From RGIG995 sp045542115 (lineage in GTDB: Bacteria > Bacillota > Clostridia > Oscillospirales > UBA644), in the NCBI GenBank assembly GCA_045542115.1, contig JAZQKK010000033.1, positions 5,800 to 69,799 of the forward strand: a DNA stretch of 64,000 bases, given 5' to 3'. Shown here piece after piece: positions 27,002 through 33,578 of this stretch; within the stretch, counting starts at the first letter, position 1, and each line of letters opens with the position of its first letter. The notes beneath the pieces were generated by a model, which saw only the letters and a program-made list of their open reading frames with translations, searched no databases and was not told the origin of the DNA. Both the position numbers and the translations under genes were made by a program.

Positions 27002-27556
27002 ATGGAAAAATATATACCTGTAGTAGTTATAAAAGAACTCAGCGAAACAGATAAAATTTTAACTGCACTTAAAAATAACGGCATTAACTGTGCGGAGATT
27101 ACTTTCCGTACCGCTTGTGCCAAAGAGGCAATAGAATATGCTTGTAAGAACTATCCTGAAATGTCTATCGGTGCAGGTACAGTTATTAATGCAAAGCAGT
27201 GCGAGGATGCATTAGAAGCAGGTGCGCAGTTTATTGTGTCACCCGGTCTTTCTGTGTCAGTCGCAAACATTTGTAATGAAAGAAATATACCTTATTATCC
27301 CGGTTGTGTAACACCGACAGAAATTATGCAGGCGTTAGAATTGGGTATTACCACAGTTAAGTTTTTCCCTGCAAACGTTTACGGCGGTCTTAAGGCGCTT
27401 AAAACTCTTTCAGCACCTTTCCCGCAGGTTAAATTCATTCCTACGGGCGGGGTAGACCGAAGCAATATTGACGAATTTTTAGCATTTGATAAAATTGCGG
27501 CTATCGGTGGTAGCTTCTTTGTAAAAGAAGCACTTGAAAAGATGGGAGAAAACTAA
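27002..27556 (+). CDS. eda: 2-keto-3-deoxy-6-phosphogluconate aldolase (KDPG/KHG aldolase)
   Basis: The 184-residue protein is a class I aldolase that splits KDPG into pyruvate and glyceraldehyde 3-phosphate, the last step of the Entner-Doudoroff route. The catalytic glutamate is in AEITFRTA and the Schiff-base lysine in TTVKFFPA; PTGGVDRSN binds phosphate. It is slightly shorter than the usual 200-210 residues. It sits 14 bases after the RraA-like gene and one base before the sugar kinase, which makes its substrate. Confidence 0.95.
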   Translation: MEKYIPVVVIKELSETDKILTALKNNGINCAEITFRTACAKEAIEYACKNYPEMSIGAGTVINAKQCEDALEAGAQFIVSPGLSVSVANICNERNIPYYPGCVTPTEIMQALELGITTVKFFPANVYGGLKALKTLSAPFPQVKFIPTGGVDRSNIDEFLAFDKIAAIGGSFFVKEALEKMGEN

Positions 27557-27557
27557 T

Positions 27558-28580
27558 ATGGCAAGAGTAGTTACTTTCGGAGAGTTAATGTTAAGACTTG
27601 CTCCTAACGGATATTATAGATTTTTCCAAAACGACCAAATGCAGGCAACCTTCGGCGGCGGTGAAGCTAATGTTGCAGTAAGTCTTGCAAACTATGGAAT
27701 GGATAGCGTTTATGTAACTAAATTACCTAAACACGCTATCGGTCAGGCTGCGGCAGACAGTCTTCGTTATTTCGGCGTTGATACCTCTAAAATCGTTCGT
27801 GGCGGTGAAAGAGTAGGCATTTACTATCTTGAAAAAGGCGCTTCACAGAGAGGCTCAGTTTGTATATATGACCGCAAGTATTCTGCCATTCAGCAGGCAA
27901 CAACTGAAGATTTTGATTGGGATAGCATTTTTGATGGTGCAGATTGGTTCCATTTTACAGGAATTACTCCCGCTTTAGGCGAAAATGTAGTAGAAATCTG
28001 TAAAGAGGCTTGTATAAAAGCAAAAGAAAAGGGAGTTAAAATATCCTGTGACTTAAATTACAGAGGTAAGCTCTGGACAAGGGAAGAAGCAAACAAAGCT
28101 ATGACCGAATTATGCCAATATGTAGATGTTTGCATCTCTAACGAAGAAGATGCAAAGGATGTATTCGGCATTGAGGCAGAGGGCACAGATATTTATGGTG
28201 GTAAACTAAACCATAAGGGGTACAAGTCTGTAGCAAAGCAGTTAGCTGATAAATTTGGTTTCGAAAAGGTAGCTATAACACTTAGAACCTCAATTTCTGC
28301 TAATGATAATGATTGGGCAGGTATGCTTTACGACGGAGAGGATTACTATTTCTCAAAGTCTTATCATTTGCATATAGTTGACCGTGTTGGCGGTGGTGAC
28401 TCTTTCGGCGGCGGACTGATTTATTCGTTACTTAGCGGTAAATCTTCAAAAGAAGCTATTGAATTTGCAGTTGCAGCATCTGCGCTTAAACACACCGTTG
28501 AGGGTGACTACAACCGTGTATCCGTTTCTGAGGTTGAAAAACTTGCAGGCGGAGATGGAAGCGGTAGAGTGCAAAGGTAA
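27558..28580 (+). CDS. kdgK: 2-keto-3-deoxygluconate kinase (PfkB family)
   Basis: The 340-residue protein belongs to the PfkB/ribokinase family and by context phosphorylates KDG to KDPG. It begins ARVVTFGELMLRLAPNGYYRF, has the substrate loop TFGGGEANVAVSLANYG and the C-terminal signature DRVGGGDSFGGGLIY, with the catalytic aspartate in the GGD motif. It is a longer form, like Thermotoga and Clostridia KdgK. The ATG at 27558 has GGGAG nine bases upstream; an earlier in-frame start would lie within the aldolase gene. Confidence 0.92.
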   Translation: MARVVTFGELMLRLAPNGYYRFFQNDQMQATFGGGEANVAVSLANYGMDSVYVTKLPKHAIGQAAADSLRYFGVDTSKIVRGGERVGIYYLEKGASQRGSVCIYDRKYSAIQQATTEDFDWDSIFDGADWFHFTGITPALGENVVEICKEACIKAKEKGVKISCDLNYRGKLWTREEANKAMTELCQYVDVCISNEEDAKDVFGIEAEGTDIYGGKLNHKGYKSVAKQLADKFGFEKVAITLRTSISANDNDWAGMLYDGEDYYFSKSYHLHIVDRVGGGDSFGGGLIYSLLSGKSSKEAIEFAVAASALKHTVEGDYNRVSVSEVEKLAGGDGSGRVQR

Positions 28581-28590
28581 AGGTGATAAA

Positions 28591-29319
28591 ATGAAGACAG
28601 CATTTGTGACAGGCTCTTCAATGGGAATAGGCAGAGCTATAGCTATAAGATTAGCACAGGATGGATATAAAGTTATTGTTCACGGCGCAAAAAACATAGC
28701 AAAAGCCAACGAAACCAAACAAATAATTGAACAAAACGGCGGAGTGGCGGAAGTGATTGTTTCCGATTTGACTGACATTGAGAAAACCCGTGAGCTTTGT
28801 GAAATGGTTAAAGAAACGGATGTACTTATATTAAATGCATCTCTCCAGTACCGCACACCATGGCAAGAAATAACAATAAAGGCTTGCTATGAACAACTCA
28901 ACTGCAATTTTGTTTCAAGTATGATGTTAATTCAAGCTGTAGCCGATAATATGAAGAAAAAAGGTTGGGGAAGAATTGTGACTATAGGCTCTGTTCAGGA
29001 AGCGAAGCCTCACCCCGATATGCTTGTATATTCGGCGAGTAAAGCGGCGCAAACAAATATGATGAAATCGCTTTCTCTTCAACTAGCAAAGGATGGAATT
29101 ACTGTTAATAATGTAGCTCCGGGTGTGATTTATACTAATAGAAATGTTGAAGCACTCAGTGACCCCGAATACGCTAAAAAGGTTACGGATAGTATTCCTG
29201 TTGGTTTTTATGGTGAACCCGAAGACTGCGCAGGAATAGTCAGTCTTTTGTGTAGTGATGAGGGAAGATATATAACCGGTCAGAATATTTTTGTTGATGG
29301 GGGAAAAAGCGTACAATGA
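28591..29319 (+). CDS. Short-chain dehydrogenase/reductase
   Basis: The 242-residue protein is a classical SDR: the cofactor motif TGSSMGIGRAIA, the LNAS motif (normally NNAG), catalytic Ser in TIGSVQ and YSASK with Tyr and Lys, and the C-terminal GQNIFVDGG. In this operon it may oxidise an alcohol on the sugar acid, as gluconate or uronate dehydrogenases do. AAAGGTGATAAA precedes the ATG. It overlaps the next gene by four bases (ATGA). Confidence 0.92.
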   Translation: MKTAFVTGSSMGIGRAIAIRLAQDGYKVIVHGAKNIAKANETKQIIEQNGGVAEVIVSDLTDIEKTRELCEMVKETDVLILNASLQYRTPWQEITIKACYEQLNCNFVSSMMLIQAVADNMKKKGWGRIVTIGSVQEAKPHPDMLVYSASKAAQTNMMKSLSLQLAKDGITVNNVAPGVIYTNRNVEALSDPEYAKKVTDSIPVGFYGEPEDCAGIVSLLCSDEGRYITGQNIFVDGGKSVQ

Positions 29320-30002
29320 CAATAAGGTTTTTAGGTCAAAGCGGTTATATTATCAAAACCAAAAAAGCAGAAATAATGATAGACCCGTATCTTTCTGATA
29401 GTGTTAATCGTGTTGCAGGAAGACCGCGCACTTTACCCATACCGATTAACCCTCAAAATATATCTTGTGAAGCAGTGATATGCACCCACAATCATCTGGA
29501 CCACTTAGATCCCGATACGGTAGCACAAATAAACGATGAACAATTTTTTATCACCACAAATGAGGGTAAAATAGAGCTGAATCAACTTGGCAAGGATCAT
29601 GTTGTTTCGTTAAACGTTGGCGAAAGTACAGTTGTAGGCGACGTCGAAATAACCGCTGTTTTTGCTGATCATACTGTAGAGGCTTTTGGTTTAATTGTTA
29701 AAGCCGAAAATAAAACCTTATATTTCAGTGGAGATACTATATACAACGAAAAACTGTTTGATATTGCAAAATACCATCCTGACATTACATTGATTTGTAT
29801 AAACGGCAGACTTGGAAATATGAATGTAAAAGAAGCGTTAATGACTGCAAAAAGAATTGGAGCAAAAATAAATATTCCCAATCATTATGATATGTTTGCT
29901 TCAAATTCTGAAAATCCGCGCACATTTACTAATCAAATCGCAAATGGATTTATTATGGAATTTAATAAAGAGTATGATGTTCTGAATATTTTAAAGACAT
30001 AA
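29316..30002 (+). CDS. Metallo-beta-lactamase-fold hydrolase, UlaG-like lactonase
   Basis: The 228-residue protein has the metal-binding motif HNHLDHLD and later ligands in FADHTVEAFG, YFSGDTIY and NHYDMF, as in UlaG-like L-ascorbate-6-phosphate lactonases and YtnP/YycJ-type hydrolases. A sugar-acid lactonase would fit the operon. It is the last gene before the spoVT promoter, with no terminator in between, so operon transcripts may run into spoVT. Confidence 0.88.
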   Translation: MTIRFLGQSGYIIKTKKAEIMIDPYLSDSVNRVAGRPRTLPIPINPQNISCEAVICTHNHLDHLDPDTVAQINDEQFFITTNEGKIELNQLGKDHVVSLNVGESTVVGDVEITAVFADHTVEAFGLIVKAENKTLYFSGDTIYNEKLFDIAKYHPDITLICINGRLGNMNVKEALMTAKRIGAKINIPNHYDMFASNSENPRTFTNQIANGFIMEFNKEYDVLNILKT

Positions 30003-30020
30003 ATAAAAAACATATTTGAA

Positions 30021-30075
30021 GCATAAATCTCCTTGTTTTACAGATACTAACAGTACAAATTTGTAAAGCGAGGAG
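30021..30075 (+). promoter_or_regulatory. Sigma-G-type promoter and insulating leader of spoVT
   Basis: GCATA (30021), 17 bases, GATACTA (30043) resembles the sigma-G consensus. CTCCTTGTTTTACA in the spacer (30029-30042) can pair in RNA with TGTAAAGCGAGGAG (30062-30075), which holds the ribosome-binding site, using two G-U pairs. The left arm lies upstream of the expected transcription start, so only read-through RNA would fold and block translation. Confidence 0.65.
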
Positions 30076-30077
30076 TT

Positions 30078-30116
30078 TTTATATATGAAAGCAACAGGTA
30101 TTGTACGTCGCATCGA
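30078..30116 (+). repeat. spoVT 5'-end copy R3, right boundary of cassette 2
   Basis: This 39-base segment is identical to R2 and continues into the full spoVT gene. Together with its promoter it is the right end of the inserted region. Confidence 0.9.
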
Positions 30117-30627
30117 CGATTTGGGACGTATTGTTATTCCCAAGGAAATTCGAAAAACGATGCACATTCGGGAAGGGGCGCAATTGGAGATTTTCACCGA
30201 CAGTGAAGGGGGCGTTATTTTTAAAAAGTACTCTCCCATCGGTGAATTGGACGAATCGGTGGCAGATTACGCGGAAACAGTAGCAAAAATCACCGGAAAT
30301 ACCGTTGTGGTAACCGATAAAGATACGGTAATTGCCGCGGCCGGAAACAACCGTCGAGAACTTCTCCATAAACGTATTTCTTCCGAAACAGAAGAATTGA
30401 TGGAACAACGCCGTCAATACGTTTACAAAATCGGAGAAGATCGAAAACCCATTTGTAAAGAATTGGAAAAAGCGTATGCCGGTATCGTCAACCCGATTTT
30501 GTTGGAAGGAGACGCCGTAGGAGCCATTATTATGCTGATTCCCGAAATGGGAAATGCACCGGGAGAAGCAGATGTAAAAGTTTTAGCCGCCGCCACTCAA
30601 ATTTTGGGAAAACAAATTGAAACGTAA
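30085..30627 (+). CDS. spoVT: Stage V sporulation protein T (AbrB family)
   Basis: SpoVT is a forespore transcription regulator. The 180-residue protein has an N-terminal AbrB swapped-hairpin DNA-binding domain (MKATGIVRRIDDLGRIVIPK) and a C-terminal GAF-like domain from about residue 55. AGGAG lies nine bases before the ATG. Its promoter and first codons are repeated at the borders of two inserted cassettes upstream, so the present gene appears to be a hybrid of a delivered 5' end and the old body. It lacks the CATG tetramer, like the rest of the chromosome. A strong terminator follows. Confidence 0.95.
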   Translation: MKATGIVRRIDDLGRIVIPKEIRKTMHIREGAQLEIFTDSEGGVIFKKYSPIGELDESVADYAETVAKITGNTVVVTDKDTVIAAAGNNRRELLHKRISSETEELMEQRRQYVYKIGEDRKPICKELEKAYAGIVNPILLEGDAVGAIIMLIPEMGNAPGEADVKVLAAATQILGKQIET

Positions 30628-30628
30628 C

Positions 30629-30658
30629 AAAAGACCGCCAAGTTTGGCGGTCTTTTTT
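30629..30658. terminator. Terminator of spoVT
   Basis: AAAAGACCGCCA and TGGCGGTCTTTT pair around AGTT, followed by T-runs on both strands. It also ends the gene at 30660-30965. Confidence 0.93.
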
Positions 30659-30659
30659 C

Positions 30660-30965
30660 TTAGGTCTCCTCTGCTTCAAGCAAAAAACTGACGGGGCGAA
30701 ATCCGTCGTTACAAGAAATCATTGCGGAATTTTTATTCTTCATCCAACCGTCATAAAAATCGCCGCCTCCGTAAGCAAGGGTCATCACAAAGGGATACAT
30801 ACATTCCCAAGCCGCGGAACACAACCCTTCCGGACGTGTCAAATCTTTTGAGATAAAAACCTCCCCTATTTTCATCTCACAAGCGTGTTCTATGGGGTTT
30901 TCGTACAACTCCATCAAGTCGGGATAAACCGAACGCCGCATTACCGTAATCTTTACATTTTTCAT
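30660..30965 (-). CDS. TIGR04076 family protein
   Basis: The 101-residue protein begins MKNVKITVMRRSVYPDLM and has the family segments EHACEMKIGEVFIS, GLCSAAWECMYPFV, GGGDFYDGWMK and AMISCNDGFRPVSF. The conserved cysteines suggest a metal or cluster site. The function of the family is unknown. The start at 30965 has a GGGTGG ribosome-binding site upstream. It shares a perfect inverted-repeat promoter region with the Spo0A-like gene on the other strand. Confidence 0.85.
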   Translation of the reverse strand: MKNVKITVMRRSVYPDLMELYENPIEHACEMKIGEVFISKDLTRPEGLCSAAWECMYPFVMTLAYGGGDFYDGWMKNKNSAMISCNDGFRPVSFLLEAEET

Positions 30966-30996
30966 AGCGAACCCACCCTTCTTCATCCTGTTTTTT

Positions 30997-31063
30997 ATTA
31001 TACTATCAAAAATCGGTTTTGTCAATCTCCATTCTTGACAAAACCGATAAAAAATGATAAAAT
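30997..31063. promoter_or_regulatory. Divergent promoters built on a perfect 14-base inverted repeat
   Basis: On the minus strand TTGACA, 17 bases, TATAAT (30997-31025) serves the TIGR04076 gene. On the plus strand TTGACA, 17 bases, TAAAAT (31035-31063) serves the Spo0A-like gene. ATCGGTTTTGTCAA (31012-31025) and its exact complement (31035-31048) contain both -35 elements. Each arm contains TTTGTCAA, close to a Spo0A box. Confidence 0.8.
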
Positions 31064-31092
31064 TATGTTGTTATAAAAGAGAGGATTACATT

Positions 31093-31884
31093 ATGAGAAA
31101 ACCGCTTCACATCGCAATCATTGTTGGGCCGGAACAAATTGCCGCCATATCTCGCACAATGAAAATGTACGTCGGAATCAACAATGTACTTGCATCTGTA
31201 AACCCGGGAGACTTGCTTCCCATTGCCGAGAAACTTTCACCCAAAGCGTTGATTATCGACCCGGAACTTCTTTGTGATTGTGATATGACTCCACAGGATA
31301 TTTTGACAATGAAGAGGCAGTATCGTTTTAAAATCGTTACCCTCTCACAAGAACCACCAAACAGACAGGTCCGCTCTCTTATTGATCAGTTATGTCCGGA
31401 GAAAGAATACGTCGCTCCAACGGAATATTTAACGATGGCAACGGAACTTCCGGAGCTTACTCTTACAAAATATGTGAAACGAAAAGAACTTCGCTTACTG
31501 CAAACCCAAGAAAATATAGATGCAATTTTCAGGGAGTGCGGATTTCATTGTGATACGAAGGGTTTTGTATTTTTAAAAGAAGCCATTTATATGATTTTGT
31601 TGAACCCGGACTTATTACGCTGGGGCGGCGGCAAGTTTATATACAAGACCCTTTCCGAGAAGTACGGAGACTCCCCGCGAATTGTTGCCCGTTCGATGAT
31701 TCGCTTTTTGGAATTATCAATGTCTCCGGAAACGGAAAAACAATTCCGAAAGAAATTGCAAATTCCCGAACGAACCGAATTATTCCCACTCAGCTTTTTC
31801 CGTTTTACCGGTATTTTTACTGCATATTATGCCGGGGTGTACGAAGACCCAAGTCAACCCATTAAATACCCGAGAAAACGTTAA
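31093..31884 (+). CDS. Spo0A-like regulator with a degenerate receiver domain
   Basis: The 263-residue protein has the length and layout of Spo0A. Residues about 1-115 follow a receiver-type strand and helix pattern, but the acidic pair after the first strand is missing (HIAIIVG), and the lysine near the fifth strand is not evident. Residues about 135-195 resemble the Spo0A DNA-binding domain (KGFVFLKEAIYMILLNPDLL, then the recognition-helix region SPRIVARSMIRFLEL). The recognition helix differs from the well-kept SRVERAIRHAIE of Spo0A. GAGAGG precedes the ATG. It is probably a paralogue that no longer takes phosphate. Its 3' end overlaps that of sigE by four bases. Confidence 0.68.
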   Translation: MRKPLHIAIIVGPEQIAAISRTMKMYVGINNVLASVNPGDLLPIAEKLSPKALIIDPELLCDCDMTPQDILTMKRQYRFKIVTLSQEPPNRQVRSLIDQLCPEKEYVAPTEYLTMATELPELTLTKYVKRKELRLLQTQENIDAIFRECGFHCDTKGFVFLKEAIYMILLNPDLLRWGGGKFIYKTLSEKYGDSPRIVARSMIRFLELSMSPETEKQFRKKLQIPERTELFPLSFFRFTGIFTAYYAGVYEDPSQPIKYPRKR

Positions 31885-32600
31885 CCGATTTCCTTCAGAC
31901 GCTCTTTGAGGTTGCTCAGTATCTTCTTTTCCAAGCGGGATATGTACGATTGCGATATTCCAAGAAGGTCGGCAACCTCTTTTTGCGTATAGGTTCTCCC
32001 TCCGGAAAAGCCGTATCGCAATTCAATGATTTTTCTTGACCGCTGAGATAATTTCCCCACCTCAGCCTTTAACAGTGCGGCCTCGTCTTCTCGTTCAATC
32101 TCTTTCCCCACTTCGTCGCCCCCGGAATCCAAAACGTCACTGAGCAACAATTCGTTTCCGTCCCAATCAATGTTCAGAGGTTCTTCAATAGAGACTTCAT
32201 TTCGAAGGTTTCCGGTTTTTCGCAGATACATCAATATTTCATTCTCAATACAACGGGACGCATAGGTGGCTAATTTAATGTTTTTCCCGGGACAATACGT
32301 ATTCACCGCTTTTATTAAACCAATCGTTCCAATAGAAATAAGGTCTTCAATGGAGCAAGACAGGGTTGAGATTTCAAATTTTCGTGCAATGTAAACCACA
32401 AGTCGAAGATTATGCTCAATTAAAGTATCCCGGGCAGATACGTCTCCCGTAATCAAACGTGACACCATCGTTTGCTCTTCTTCCGGTGAGAGCGGAACGG
32501 GAAGAATATCACTTCCGTTGATGTAAAACAAACCGTTTTCTTCCAAAGGATGCTTTCGAAAAAAGTCAGTGAGTTTTCGCAAAAACTGTTCAAGATTCAT
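31881..32600 (-). CDS. sigE: RNA polymerase sporulation sigma factor sigma-E
   Basis: Sigma-E is the early mother-cell sigma factor. The 239-residue protein has an N-terminal pro-region (about residues 1-27), the YINGSDILPVPLS segment, region 2 (NLRLVVYIARKFE, SIGTIGLIKAVNTY, KLATYASRCIENEILMYLR), the SigE-specific EEPLNIDWDGNELLLSDVL, and region 4 (EVADLLGISQSYISRLEKKI). It is made as an inactive precursor cut by SpoIIGA, whose gene lies just upstream with a gap of three bases. Confidence 0.97.
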   Translation of the reverse strand: MNLEQFLRKLTDFFRKHPLEENGLFYINGSDILPVPLSPEEEQTMVSRLITGDVSARDTLIEHNLRLVVYIARKFEISTLSCSIEDLISIGTIGLIKAVNTYCPGKNIKLATYASRCIENEILMYLRKTGNLRNEVSIEEPLNIDWDGNELLLSDVLDSGGDEVGKEIEREDEAALLKAEVGKLSQRSRKIIELRYGFSGGRTYTQKEVADLLGISQSYISRLEKKILSNLKERLKEIG

Positions 32601-32603
32601 CTG

Positions 32604-33434
32604 TCATTCTCCTTCTATTAAATCCGGACCGATTATACCGGAATACTGACCACGGGATTCCATTGGTCGATCTATCACCGCAACTACAACTTTTCTCGTT
32701 TTTCCATTGACGGTAAATCGTTCCGGAACAAACGCCGACAACACCTGTCCGTCTCCGGACACAGAATGATAAGGAATTACCCTTGCACGGTGAGAAAAAC
32801 GAAGAGCAAATTCATACGTCATTGGTCGGGGAAACGCTCCACCAAACGCCTTTTTCAACACTCCGTATTCCAATACTACAACCGGCTCACCGGAAACCGG
32901 GTCCGATAAGAAATTTCCTGTATCTATGTAAGAGCGAAATAATATGCTTTTTCCTTCCACATATAAATTACATTCTCCATATGCTCTGGTATGCTTTTTC
33001 TTTCTGATATAAAAAAATTTGCATAACAACAAATAGCTAAAAACGATGGCGATCACAGTTTTCAGAAACGAAAGATGAAAATATCCGAATGACTCCCAAA
33101 CAACGCAAGAAAGTCCCAAAATCAGCCCGGAGAAGCAAAGTAAAAATCCCCAGAAGAAAATGTAGACCAATAGTCCGGAACACAAATTCTTAAAACTGCC
33201 TTTTATCGTTTTTCCCCGAAGGAAAAATGCAAACACCGGAATTGTCAATAAGGACAAGACCACGCCGAAAACTGATGGTATCATTATTCCGGCAGACAAA
33301 AAACCGGTTATCAGAACCGAAAGTACAAATTCCCAACGGGAGCGTTGCAATTCCAGCAATATTATTGACAGATGAAACACCGCTCCGTAAATTAAAACCC
33401 AGAGAAAAAACGCTAAATCCGGATATACGGTCAT
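32604..33434 (-). CDS. spoIIGA: Sporulation sigma-E factor processing peptidase SpoIIGA
   Basis: SpoIIGA is a membrane aspartic protease that activates pro-sigma-E in the mother cell on a signal from the forespore. The 276-residue protein has five or six N-terminal membrane segments (to about residue 145) and a C-terminal protease domain with the catalytic Asp in YIDTGNFLSDP and the strand ending YSGIIGPDLI. GGTGAGGGA precedes the ATG. It is the first gene of the spoIIG operon. Its length is slightly short of the 300 or so residues usual in Bacillus. Confidence 0.93.
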   Translation of the reverse strand: MTVYPDLAFFLWVLIYGAVFHLSIILLELQRSRWEFVLSVLITGFLSAGIMIPSVFGVVLSLLTIPVFAFFLRGKTIKGSFKNLCSGLLVYIFFWGFLLCFSGLILGLSCVVWESFGYFHLSFLKTVIAIVFSYLLLCKFFYIRKKKHTRAYGECNLYVEGKSILFRSYIDTGNFLSDPVSGEPVVVLEYGVLKKAFGGAFPRPMTYEFALRFSHRARVIPYHSVSGDGQVLSAFVPERFTVNGKTRKVVVAVIDRPMESRGQYSGIIGPDLIEGE

Positions 33435-33451
33435 TCCCTCACCCCGAATTC

Positions 33452-33485
33452 ATTATACATAAAATATTGAGTAGAATTTGTCAAA
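33452..33485 (-). promoter_or_regulatory. spoIIG-type promoter with 21-base spacer and Spo0A box
   Basis: The minus strand reads TTGACA (33479-33484), 21 bases, TATAAT (33452-33457). A long spacer is a known trait of the Bacillus spoIIG promoter (22 bases), which needs Spo0A. On the plus strand TTTGTCAAA (33477-33485) matches the Spo0A box and covers the -35. Confidence 0.75.
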
Positions 33486-33523
33486 GGGACAGACGCGTTA
33501 AAAGATGTTCCATTTTTTTCATA

Positions 33524-33561
33524 AATAAAAGCACCCCTATGATTTTTCATCATAGGGGTGC
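33524..33561 (-). terminator. Terminator of rny
   Basis: GCACCCCTATGAT and ATCATAGGGGTGC form a 13-base-pair stem, followed on the minus strand by TTTTATTT. Confidence 0.88.
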
Positions 33562-33578
33562 AACTGTTGTAAATAAAA

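Noticed and set aside
19058..30116. Classical integrative element with its own integrase
   Set aside because: No integrase, excisionase, relaxase or transposase is encoded between the repeats, and the cassettes hold only regulators and enzymes.
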